Shown here: piece after piece, positions 1-11,000 of the stretch | Layout of the letters: every line of letters begins with the position of its first letter | How positions within the stretch are numbered: the stretch's first letter is position 1 | Origin: Oopsacas minuta | Lineage: Eukaryota > Porifera > Hexactinellida > Lyssacinosida > Leucopsacidae | Reading direction: 5' to 3' | Assembly (NCBI GenBank): GCA_024704765.1 | Contig: JAKMXF010000022.1 | Span: forward strand, 537,555 to 601,554 | Length of the DNA: 64,000 bases | The notes under the pieces: model-generated | Databases searched by the model: none | Told to the model about the DNA's origin: nothing | The model's input: the letters and a program-made list of their open reading frames with translations, nothing else | Translations under genes and position numbers: made by a program

Positions 1-3000
1 TCTCTTCCTCCTCCCTCAATGGAGAGTTTGTGAGCTACACTGTTCTTGTCACTGATACTCAATCAACAACTTCCTTCTCTCACACTTCCATCTCTCCTAA
101 CACTATCATCCCTAACCTCACTCCCTACACAAATTACTCACTATCAGTAGCAGTTATCAACACTCAAGGAACAGGTCCCTACTCCTCTGATCTCACCTTA
201 TCTACTCACCAGTCATCTCCCTCACAAGGACCTGAGATACTCTCTATTGATGACATAACTGACACCAGTGCTGTTGTACAGTTCTCTTCTATTCCAATAG
301 ACCTACAGAATGGACCCATTATATCCTACACACTCTCTCTCTACATCAGTACAGACAGTGTTCCTGTTACCTCGGTTACCCTCAATACCCTCTCACACAC
401 CTTAACCAATCTACTTCCATACAGAAAGTACACTGTAGAGATAATAGCTACCAACTCAGCTGGTACCAGTCCTCCTTCTTCAGTGATCTTTATGACAATA
501 GAATCTGTACCAAGTGGTCCCCCCACCTCCATCTCTGCCACTCCTCACTCCACTTATGTCACTCTGCGATACCAGCCTCCTGTAGCGTCTAAACAGAACG
601 GAATTATCATTGGTTACTCAATTCAATTTGGTACTTCTACCAGTACTACCACGTATACTACAGACTTAACTGAATATACTATCAATGATCTTGAAGAATA
701 TACAGAGTTTCAATATAGTATTGCTGCTTCTACTAGTATCGGGATTGGACCTTACAGTACAGTATTATCGATAAAAACTCTTTCAGCTCCTCCCTCTGTA
801 GCTCCACAGAATGTAACAGGTACACCTGAATCATATCAATCTATATCCGTCAGCTGGAATCATATTCCTGATATCCATCAGAATGGAGAAATCACCAGTT
901 ATATTGTGTACTATGGGGGGCAAGAACATGACACTAGTGTTGGAAAGAAGACAGTAGATGCCACAAATACTGATACCATCATTTCCCCTCTGAAACCAGA
1001 TGAGTTGTACTCTATTATTGTTGTAGCTGTTAATTCTGGAGGTATCAGCCCTCTATCTGTTCCTATCTATATCAGAACTTTCGAGGGATTACCAACTGCT
1101 GCTCCTACTGAAATAACTGTCGTGCCTACGTCATCATCTTCATTTACGGTATCTTGGGTTAGAATTCATCCTCAGCATCACAACGGATTGTTATTGTCTT
1201 ACGAAGTTGTATACCAAGGTTCATTATATGACACAGCTACCTTGAGTATAAGAACTGATGTTGATGCTACTTCTGCAGTAGTTACTGATCTACATCCTGC
1301 AGTAGAATACACTGTGTATGTGTATGCATTGAATGCAATTGGAAACGGCCCAGATTCTGATTCAGCAACTGTCTTATTGCTAGAATCAGTTCCTAATGTA
1401 GCTCCTTCTATTACACACTCTTCTTCAGGGCCAACTTGGATATACGTAGTCTGGCAAGAAATTGATGGAATAAATCGTAACGGAGTTATTACACATTATG
1501 AAATTCGATACACACAATCTTTGGACACTGAATACGTATACTTTATTGTCAGTGCTCCTGTCCTTCAAGCTAATATAACAGGCTTAATATTGGATACATT
1601 TTATACTGTAGATATACGAGCATATACCATTATAGGACCTGGACCTTACTCTTTAGAAGTATCCCTACTCACAATGCATCATGTATGTACAGTGTGTGAT
1701 AACGGTAACTGTGTTGAAGAGTTTGGTGAAAGCATCTGTCAGTGTATTCCAGGTTTCACAGGTGATATATGTGATACAAACATTGATGAATGTCTTGGTG
1801 CTAGCTGCGATCATGGTACTTGTATGGATGGAATCAATAGCTTTACTTGTGAATGTGATAACGGTTATCAGGGACAGCTGTGTGGCTTGACGACTGCCAC
1901 ACCTGTATGCGGAGAAGAAACTTATCTCAATTTCGAGTGGCCTAATACAGCTTATGGCAGTACAGCTGTTCTTCCTTGTTCTGATTCTCACTCTCTACTC
2001 TTCGGTGATGCAAGTCGTATATGCTCAGATGCTGGCTCCTGGTTGTCAGCTGACGTGAGTAATTGCCTGAAGAAAGCATACTCTGATTTACAGGAGGGTC
2101 TGGATAACGAAGATGACGAAATTCCCACTCCTGACGAAATTGTTGAGACCGTTACATATCTTCAGGATCTTTTCTGTGTAGATAATTCGGCCTCTTTATT
2201 CCCAGCTGAGATTCAAATCTTGATTAATGTTATAGTGAATATCATTGATTCAATAGACCAACAGGATGAGTCTATTCGAGTAGAACTACTTCCTCAGGTA
2301 ATGCCTGGCCTTCTGTGTATGCTATCTGGCATACTCGACACCAAGAATATTGAGTTGTTACAAACTAATTCTACAATAGCGATTTCAATTAACGAGCTCT
2401 TAGAGAGAATTGCTAAGTTAAATGCAGACAATTACGACTCCACTAATTCAGATCCGACACTCTTCTCAACAGAAAATATATACTTGTACATTACTCCTCT
2501 GACTAATGGACAATCTATCATAATACCAGATTACGAGCTGTCAGCTGTCCAAGATACAGGTCTATATCCAAACAGTATATCAATCCCAGAAAGTGAAGTA
2601 TCAAATCTGTTCGCCGATTCAAACGGAGAAGTGCCTGTAATTGCTGTTCTATTTAGTAGCTACTTGGGTCAAGCAATTGGTACTTCTTCTCTAAGCTTTG
2701 GACTAGATTCTACTTCCACCATCAGTACAGGTGTAATCTCTGTACAGAATAGTTTGGGAGAAGATCTCACTTTCTCTTCTCCTATTACGCTAACTTTAAC
2801 ACTATTCACAACTCCTGAATCAAATCTTGAATATACTTGTGTGTATTGGGACAACATTAAACAAACTTGGACTTCTTCTGGATTGAGCTACACTGGAGGG
2901 AGCACGGACTATGTCAGCTGTTCCAGCACTCATGCTACTAGCTTCTCTGTACTCTCATATACTGTATCTATTACAGATGCCCAAAAACAACGTACTTTCT

Positions 3001-3602
3001 ATGCTTTTGCAGGAGCTGGTGTTGTACTCTTGTGTCTGGTATTAGCACTAGTATGCTGCTTTTTGTGCGTTTGTATATGTCTCGTGCGTCACAGAAGGAA
3101 AAAGCATTTGATTGCTCTACGTAGAGAGTCTACTCAACCTCTACGACAACCAGATCCCAATTTTCATAATCCATTGTATGGTCTTGTTTCTGAAGAATTT
3201 GCTAAAGGTGGAAGTTTGAAGAAAGGAGACTCACTACAAAAATTCGAAAATCCTTATGAATATGCTTCTGTTAGTTTGCTACCAGACGAATGGGGAATCA
3301 ACAGTATAAATCCAGGATTCGAAATCTCAGGTTGTTATTCTGATGTTAACCCAGGATTACATGTTGATACAGATAACCCTTATTCAGAAATAAAAATAGA
3401 TAATTCTGCGAATCCATTCACTGAGGTGATTAACACTGAACATATTGACAAACCCTCAGGGATAGATTTCAACCCATTTTTAATAGACCCTGAACTTCGT
3501 TATCCCACGGACGTAAATCATATTGTGAATCCTACATACATGTCCATGGCTCCGCATACTGAACCCCAATCATCTGTTCTTTCTCATGAAGATGATGTAT
3601 GA
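1..3602 (+). CDS. Single-pass GAIN/GPS receptor with FN3, EGF and HRM domains (3' part; 5' end outside window)
   Basis: The reading frame is already open at base 3 and codes about 1200 residues, so the start lies upstream. Domains in order: six FN3 domains (the first partial), two EGF-like domains (about 1675-1890), a hormone-receptor (HRM) cysteine domain (about 1905-2070), a GAIN-like region, and a GPS-like motif at about 2840-2960 with Cys, Trp, Trp and Cys followed by His-Ala-Thr at 2931-2939. A single hydrophobic helix (about 3003-3080) is followed by a basic stop (RHRRKK). The roughly 165-residue tail holds NPLY, ENPY, DNPY, NPF and NPTY motifs, which are ligands of PTB/EH-type adaptors in known families. 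Every extracellular module and the tail match the 7TM gene at 5091-19711 on the other strand, but the 7TM block is absent. Probable role: cell-surface adhesion or signalling receptor; GPS self-cleavage is inferred, not shown. No intron is needed in the visible part. Confidence 0.85.
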   Translation, partial: SSSSLNGEFVSYTVLVTDTQSTTSFSHTSISPNTIIPNLTPYTNYSLSVAVINTQGTGPYSSDLTLSTHQSSPSQGPEILSIDDITDTSAVVQFSSIPIDLQNGPIISYTLSLYISTDSVPVTSVTLNTLSHTLTNLLPYRKYTVEIIATNSAGTSPPSSVIFMTIESVPSGPPTSISATPHSTYVTLRYQPPVASKQNGIIIGYSIQFGTSTSTTTYTTDLTEYTINDLEEYTEFQYSIAASTSIGIGPYSTVLSIKTLSAPPSVAPQNVTGTPESYQSISVSWNHIPDIHQNGEITSYIVYYGGQEHDTSVGKKTVDATNTDTIISPLKPDELYSIIVVAVNSGGISPLSVPIYIRTFEGLPTAAPTEITVVPTSSSSFTVSWVRIHPQHHNGLLLSYEVVYQGSLYDTATLSIRTDVDATSAVVTDLHPAVEYTVYVYALNAIGNGPDSDSATVLLLESVPNVAPSITHSSSGPTWIYVVWQEIDGINRNGVITHYEIRYTQSLDTEYVYFIVSAPVLQANITGLILDTFYTVDIRAYTIIGPGPYSLEVSLLTMHHVCTVCDNGNCVEEFGESICQCIPGFTGDICDTNIDECLGASCDHGTCMDGINSFTCECDNGYQGQLCGLTTATPVCGEETYLNFEWPNTAYGSTAVLPCSDSHSLLFGDASRICSDAGSWLSADVSNCLKKAYSDLQEGLDNEDDEIPTPDEIVETVTYLQDLFCVDNSASLFPAEIQILINVIVNIIDSIDQQDESIRVELLPQVMPGLLCMLSGILDTKNIELLQTNSTIAISINELLERIAKLNADNYDSTNSDPTLFSTENIYLYITPLTNGQSIIIPDYELSAVQDTGLYPNSISIPESEVSNLFADSNGEVPVIAVLFSSYLGQAIGTSSLSFGLDSTSTISTGVISVQNSLGEDLTFSSPITLTLTLFTTPESNLEYTCVYWDNIKQTWTSSGLSYTGGSTDYVSCSSTHATSFSVLSYTVSITDAQKQRTFYAFAGAGVVLLCLVLALVCCFLCVCICLVRHRRKKHLIALRRESTQPLRQPDPNFHNPLYGLVSEEFAKGGSLKKGDSLQKFENPYEYASVSLLPDEWGINSINPGFEISGCYSDVNPGLHVDTDNPYSEIKIDNSANPFTEVINTEHIDKPSGIDFNPFLIDPELRYPTDVNHIVNPTYMSMAPHTEPQSSVLSHEDDV

Positions 3603-3928
3603 TGATATCTGAACGTATAAATGTTTTTACCCAAACTTTTAACGATTATTTTAATTAGTTTTATCTTTTGTATATCTTATGGTTTTCGTAAGCTTTTTTT
3701 TAATCTCCCCTGTACTTGTATATTTGTATAGAATATTATATAAATTCCTATTTATGAAGTGTGTTAAAATTCTCTCAATTAATGACAATTAATATAATTT
3801 CGCATTTCCATTTTACGTGAATATTTCTCTTCCATGTTTGTTTATTGATTTGTAAATTTGCCAGTATTATCAATTTTTATATCATAATTTATTTCAATGT
3901 AATTCTCGTGTTCTTTTATTCAGGAGCT

Positions 3929-4795
3929 ATGATTAGCGATGTAAAGGGAAACGAAGTTAACGGTCAAATTACCATAAATCTAACTGAAAAATCTAGAATT
4001 TCTTACTTACCCCGACCGGTTCGTTGTTTTAATCCTGAACACAAATCCCGTCCCTTCACCAGTAAAGATCTACAACAAATCGGAAGGAGGCCCTCTTCTT
4101 CTCCATTCAATCGGAGGGTGAGCGGCCTCAGTCCGGATGAACATATTCCTGGTACCCTGCAAGGTTACAAAGTCTTCCACTCTTCAATGGATGTCTCGCA
4201 TATTCGTTCTAGGATAGGTTCATTCGAAAACATACTATATCAACCACAAGATAGTAACGTTAAAATATTCAATAAAAATCCATCCTATTCTCATATACAA
4301 ACCACGATTCCATCACCAACAATTGTCCCTAATTCTAAGCCGGAGAAACCTGTAAAGATTTTCAATCAGAAATTTGATTATTCACATGTTAATCCACTTG
4401 TGTCATATCGTGAAAATGAGCAGTACACTGCAGGAGGAGGTAATGTAGCAATTACGAGCCAAAAACTAAACTTTAGCGAGTTCGCGAAACATAAAATTGA
4501 TTCCAAATCCAATCACATTCCAAAGATCCCTACCGTATCTATTCCAATTCAAAAACTAAATTTTAGAGATTTAGCAACTTCTAGAATTGACTCAAAAAGG
4601 GATTTGGCTCTCAAAGAAACGCCAAAAAATACTCGACATCTAATCGATCTTCTGACTGTGAGCCTCCCAGATCTACGCATAACTAAGGAAACTACGTCAG
4701 AGCCTCCCGATCACTTTGATATCCTTACTACCACGCCTCCTCAGGGCTACTCTACTGAACCAAAACAACCGAAACCTTTAGATAACGAATTATGA
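3929..4795 (+). CDS. Tau/MAP2/MAP4-type tubulin-binding repeat protein
   Basis: Encodes 288 aa from the ATG at 3929. A polypyrimidine tract and AG just before it (3911-3923) suggest an intron in the 5' UTR or an upstream exon; the open frame further 5' has no ATG and reads like intron. About five imperfect 30-residue repeats occupy residues 80-225. They carry hallmarks of the MAP2/tau tubulin-binding repeat: IRSRIGSFENI, NVKIFN, VKIFNQKFDYSHV, AGGGNV, SQKLNF and QKLNFRDL with following IDSK. Known family members bind along microtubules through these repeats and stabilise them. The N-terminal third is basic, Ser/Pro-rich and probably disordered, as in a projection domain; the C-terminus is acidic and Pro/Thr-rich. 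It lies tail to tail with the 7TM receptor, about 295 bp apart. The repeats are degenerate (repeat 2 lacks PGGG), so the family call rests on pattern recognition, not an alignment. Confidence 0.72.
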   Translation: MISDVKGNEVNGQITINLTEKSRISYLPRPVRCFNPEHKSRPFTSKDLQQIGRRPSSSPFNRRVSGLSPDEHIPGTLQGYKVFHSSMDVSHIRSRIGSFENILYQPQDSNVKIFNKNPSYSHIQTTIPSPTIVPNSKPEKPVKIFNQKFDYSHVNPLVSYRENEQYTAGGGNVAITSQKLNFSEFAKHKIDSKSNHIPKIPTVSIPIQKLNFRDLATSRIDSKRDLALKETPKNTRHLIDLLTVSLPDLRITKETTSEPPDHFDILTTTPPQGYSTEPKQPKPLDNEL

Positions 4796-5090
4796 AGTAT
4801 TCATTATAAGCAAGTAATTTGATAAATTATTTATATTTACCAATTAATTTCCTTCCAAAATCTACCACTTGAAACCCTTAGTGAATAGAGAATATATATA
4901 ACTTCATTAACTTGTATATTTAAAGATTTCGAGGGTTCACATACGTACTTCAACATTATAATCAACAACTTTCTATACTAAATATACAAAATAATAACTA
5001 TATAGCGAATGCAGGAATATAAATCCACTGCTGCATACACATAGGGGAAGAAGTTAATATAAAAGAATCTAATATACGCAATTACGTATA

Positions 5091-8000
5091 TTATACATCA
5101 CTGTTATCTGCGTTATCAGTACCCTCTGTTAGATTGAGCTTGCCTACAGCCATGTAAGATGGGTTCTCAAAACCGGTATCAGCTTTAAGTAACTGAGCTC
5201 GGGGTAGAGCTGAGTACGTGGGGTTTTCGTGTGCAAATCCTTCGTCAACAAACTGAGGCATATCATCTTGTGGAGATACTCCAGTATCATTTTCGGGATT
5301 AATCATATCTTCTGTACATTCCACATTAACGTCATTAGCATTAGCATTCTCTTGTTTAGCTATAGGTTGATTATGACCATCAAAACGAGGCTCTGAGTAA
5401 ATATTACTTTCATCTTTATCTACATTTGCAGAGAAAGGATTTACATGTGTTTCAGCACTCACTTGTAAATTTGAAGCCTCAATTCCTAAAAATGGATTAG
5501 CAGTAGAGTCTTCATTGATCTCCATATAAGGATTGTCGTATCCAGCTGGATCATGGTGAGCACCTGATATCTTCATTGACTGGTAGGGGCTAACCAGAGG
5601 AATTTTTGTGGGTTCCTTTGCACAATGAAAACTTTCTTTGTGATTAAGTTTATCAATATCTTCTGGATCCAAGTTGATCGCATTGTAGAGAGGGTTAAAG
5701 TAGTCGCTATTAGCTCCAGGAGGACTCAATTGGTAAGTGAAATCTTCTGAGACCGATAACAGACGATGTTGTGAAGGTCTTCTGGTGTCATTCCCAAGTT
5801 GTGGATCCTGGTTGCTTGTATCTGGTGTGTTTTTCTTAATCCTGAATACCTTCGATCTTATGAGTTTGATTGGCAGTACAATAGAGAGTAAGAAGACTAC
5901 ACCTTGTGTTATGTAAGTTATTGTGAAAATCCATTTGAAGAAAATGAATTGAATGTACATATTAACAATAATCAATATCCAAGGTGCGGACAGCAGAATA
6001 GATAATATGACAAGTCCAAACATTGCTCGTTTTGCTTGGTTATGCCATTCCTCTTTAAGCTTTGACGTTGAGATACGACAAACTAGAAAGAACGACATAA
6101 CAACATCTATAACAGCTATTGCTAATATCGGTCCAACAATCATCCAAAATGTAGTACTGTCTTTAGATGTCCAGCAGTATGAATCAAGCACTCCATAGTT
6201 AATCCAGTTGATACCACTTGTAGCTGCTGTGATGATCAATGGAGTAACCCAACCAATTGGTATGAAAATGAAGAAAGTACGAATCAGTCTATTCCTTGCG
6301 AATAGCATGTATATCGATTGAACTGCAATACAGAAGATCCAACAAACTGAAGCCAGTGTTGAGTATTGGAATGCTATAGTGAACAGCTTACATGTTATTG
6401 GTATTGAAGTAATGGGGTGGAGGCCAATAATGCAGAATATCAAAGCTAATATCAGTGATATTGCGAGGTTAATATGGCAGATTAGTTGATCACTTCTCAA
6501 GAGATCCTTCCCTAGGATTAGTAAGAGAATTACACCTGTTACCAACGAAATAAAAGATATGATTCCTAAGGTGTAGATAGCTATTCTAAGTATCAAATGC
6601 TGTTCTTCTGGAACACGAGGTTCTGGCTGTAATGAGAATAATATAGCAAAGCTAGTTGTGTGAGTGCTATAGCAAGAAATTGTATGTTTAGATCTTTCTG
6701 ATAGATAAAGACCTTCATCACTCCACTTAACTCCATCCCAAGCTACACACGATGCTACCTGGCTTGTGTTGTAAGGATCGAATACCCAGTATTCGAGAGT
6801 GATAGGAGAAGTAAAATTAAGTGGTTGTCCTAGACTCGTTTGTATGGTTATTACTCTAGTACCGATAGGAGAGAAACCCAATGTCGTGCTTTGAGAGTGA
6901 GCACCCATTGCTTGACCCAAATAGCGACTGAATACAACAGCAATTACAGGTACTTCTCCATTCGATTTGGAGAACAGATCGGATACCTCACTATGTGGGA
7001 TTAATACGTTGTCTGGATAGAGACCTGTATCTTTGACAGCTGATAGCTCATATTCTGGTAACGTGACAGATTGTCCATTAGTCAGAGGAGTAATATACAA
7101 GTGAATATTTTCTTCTGAGAACAGTGTGGGATCAGAATTTGTAAAGTTGAAGTGCATAGCATTCAACTTTGCTATTTTCTCTATTACTTCATTGATATCG
7201 ATTGCTTTGAGGGAGGAATTTGTGAAAGTGAATATTTGTAGATTTCCGATATTCACAATGCGCGATATTATACAGAGTAAGCTAGGGGTCATTTGTGAAA
7301 TCATCATTGCTTGTGTTGAATTATCCTGAGCTTCAATTGATATCATTAATTGAGTCAAAACGCCTGTGATAACTGAGATTTCGTAAGGATAGAAAGTAGG
7401 TTCAATTGACTCAATAATCTCAGTCTGATTGGTACATATCTCTTGAGAAAGACGATCCACTAGATCAATAGAAATAATGGGATCTAGGTATCCTGTAACT
7501 TTGACATAATGGTTAAAATGGTAATCAAGATCGCGAAAGGTTGGACGAGCACAATCAGAAATATCCAAGTCTGCCCAATCTCCATCTGGTTTACAATATC
7601 TCGTTGCATTTCCAGTCAGCCCTTTTATTGCTAAACCACAAGGTATTTTCCTGGAATTTCCATACCCAGTTTCTTCCCAATAAAATCCAGCTAACTCTTG
7701 TTGTTTGCAAGTATCTCCGTTGCTTGGAATCTCGCAGTATATGCCCTTGAAACCAACATAACAGTTGCATTCATAAGATTCAAGTTGATCAAAACATTCT
7801 CCATATTTACACGAGTTTTTTCTACAATCATCAATGTTGATGCTACAATTCTCTCCTTCATAACCAGGCTCACAAGTACAAGTATAAGAATAATTCTCCC
7901 AAAGACATGATCCGTGTAGACAAGGATTTGCTACACAGGTGTTAAAGAATTGACAAAAAGTCCCACTATAGTTATCTGTACAATTACATGTGTACTCTTC

Positions 8001-11000
8001 TATTCCATCTACACAGACAGCTCCGTTAAGACAAGCATTATCTCCACAATCATCTATATTATAATCGCAATACTCTCCTGTATATCCCCTACCACAAACA
8101 CAAAGATAGCCGTTAACTTCATCTATGCATTCGCCTCTGTCACATTGGTTCTCTTCACAATCATCAATGTCTGTAAGGCAATTTAGCCCGGTGTACCCAG
8201 CAGCACATTGACATCGATAAGCTTTACTATCATCAGGTAGACATACTCCATTATTATAACACGGGTTGTAGAAATACGTATTAAAGAATTCGTAGCAGTT
8301 AATCAATGCTGGAGCTGTGGTGCCTGCTAAGAAGGTAGAATAAGGACCTGATCCTACAGCTGTATATCCTCTAACTCCAATCTCATACTCCGTACCTACC
8401 TCCAAATTGGCTAGATGCGTATTAAGTATTTCTCCAGTAATATTTTGATACAAAGTCGAATATACATCACTGGTTTGAGGAGATTTACTGGAATATTTCA
8501 CTTCATATGCCGTGATTATTCCATTTCTTTCACTGACAATTATACCCAACCATACTATGTATATTTCTGTTTGAGAAGCAACTGTAATCGCTGTAATAAC
8601 AGGTGCGCCACTGGGATTTGATTCAGGTAAGAGAACATTGACTCTTGGCGAATTTGGTCCGTTACCTACACTAGTGTATCCCCGAACGAACAGCTGATAC
8701 TCAACAGCTGGATGTAGATCTTCCAATACAGCTTCAGTAACATTTCCAGGAGTAGTGAATTTGTATTGGCTTGAATCGAATGTGCTGTCACTTTGGTATA
8801 TTATCTCATATTGGGTAAGAATTCCATTCGTTTCGTCCGGAGGAATGGCTGTCCATTTAGTACGAATAGATGTGGCTGTTATTGAAATTGCGGTAATTCC
8901 AGTAGGAGCTACTGAGGGGTAACCTTCAAAAGTGCGGGCGATTGTTGGAGGATCTGAATTAGGGCCAGAACCTTGATTATTTTCGGCTGCTACAGTAATT
9001 TGGTAGGATTCGTAAGGTTTGAGATGTTCGAGAGTTGCACTAGTACTACTCCCTGATTCAACTTGTTTCCTTTCACTCGTTTCGTATTGTTCTCCTTGGT
9101 AGTAAACAATGTAACTTATGATTTCTCCATTATGATGGATTTCAGGAACAGGATTCCAGCTGACGAATATTGATTGATAGGATTGAGGGATAGCTGTCAC
9201 ATTCTGTGGAGCTACAGAGGGAGGAGCTGATAGAGTTGTTACATATAATTTTGTACTGTAAGGTCCAATCCCGATACTAGTAGAAGCAGCAATACTATAT
9301 CCAAACTGAGTTAGCTCTTCAAGATCATTGATGGTATATTCAGTTAAGTCTGTAGTATACGTAGTAGTGCTGGTAGAATTACCAAATTTAATTGAGTAAC
9401 TAATGATAATTCCGTTCTGTTCAGAGTATACAGGAGGCTGGTATTGCAGAGTGACATAAGTGGAGTAAGGAGTGGCAGAGATGGAGGTGGGGGGACCAGT
9501 TGGTACAGATTCTATTGTCATAAAGATCATTGAGGAAGGAGGACTGGTACCAGCTGAGTTGGTAGCTGTTATCTCTACAGTGTACTTTCTGTATGGAAGT
9601 AGATTGGTTAAGGTGTATGAGAGGGTATTGAGGGTAACGGAGGTAACAGGAACACTGTCTGTACTGATGTAGAGAGAGAGTGCGTAGGATATAATGGGTC
9701 CATTCTGTAGGTCTAATGGAATAGGAGAGAACTGTACAACAGCACTGTTGTCAGTTATGTCATCAATAGAGAATATCTCAGGTCCTTGTGAGGGAGAAGA
9801 CTGGTGGGTAGATAAGGTGAGATCAGAGGAGTAGGGACCTGTTCCTTGAGTGTTGATAACTGCTACTGATAGTGAGTAATTTGTGTAGGGAGTGAGGTTA
9901 AGGATGATAGTGTTAGGAGAGATGGAGGTGTGTGAGAAGGAAGTTGTTGATTGAGTATCAGTGACAAGAACAATGTAGCTCACAAACTCTCCATTGAGGG
10001 AGGAGGAGGGTATCGGATTCCAGGAGAAGTTGACAGAGTTATGTGTGACCAGTGAGAGAGTGAGTTGTGTTGGTGCATCAACTGGCAGTGCTTGGTTGGT
10101 TATAACAATGGTAACTTGAGTGTAAGGACCAGCTCCAATAGAATTGATAGCTCTGATCTGAATGGAGTAGCTAGTAAAAGGATGGAGAGATTGTATAGTG
10201 TAGCTTGTTAGATCTGTAGAGAATATCTGTGGAAGAGAATCAGTATTAGAAGATACACTAATGTCAAATGCTGTTATTGCTCCATTCTGATCAATAGCAA
10301 GAGGATAATTGTATTCAAGTTGTATTTCAGTAGCCGACAACACAGACACAGTGAAATCAGTAGGAGGACTAGATGGTAGAGCTGCTAATGTAATATTCGT
10401 GATTAATGCTGTATATGGACTAGGGCCGATGCTATTCTTTGCTCTGACTTGTATGGAGTAGCTAGTATCTGGATGGAGAGATTCTATTGTAATTTGTGTT
10501 TGATTTGTAGAATATATCTCTTGAAAGGAGTTAATAGTTGAAACTAATCTGACGTCATATCCAGTTATTTGTCCATTCTGTTCTAGTACTGGAGGGGGTA
10601 GCCATTTCGCTATAATTTGATATGCTGTTATTACGGTAAGTTTTAAATCAGTTGGGGGACCAGATGGTAATGATTGTTGTGTGGTAGCACTAATGTATCC
10701 AGTGTAGGGACCAGGACCGATACTGTTGATAGCTCTTATCTGTATAGTATATTGAGTGTTTGGCTGGAGATTTTGAAAGGTGTAGCTAGTTTGTGTTGTG
10801 GAGTAGATCTGTAGAGTTGAATTCGTTGATGAATGGACACTGAACTCATACCCAGTGATTTGTCCATTCTGTTCTAGAACGGGAGGAGGTCCACATGTAC
10901 TTAGTATTTGAGTAGCTGATAAAGTGACGAGTTGGAAATTAGTTGGTGTGCTAGATGGGATAGCTTGTTTGGTCCTGACACTAATCTCAACGGAGTAAGG

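Noticed and set aside
341-541. A 66-codon minus-strand frame that recurs nearly unchanged at 9472-9672 on the plus strand.
   Set aside because: It is the antisense of the FN3 coding block shared by the two inverted receptor paralogues; conservation comes from the sense protein.
3845-3928. A hydrophobic 28-residue N-terminal extension of the tau-like protein that resembles a signal peptide.
   Set aside because: The frame opens with TTG, not ATG, and the sequence ends in a pyrimidine-rich TTCAG splice acceptor, so it is most likely intron.
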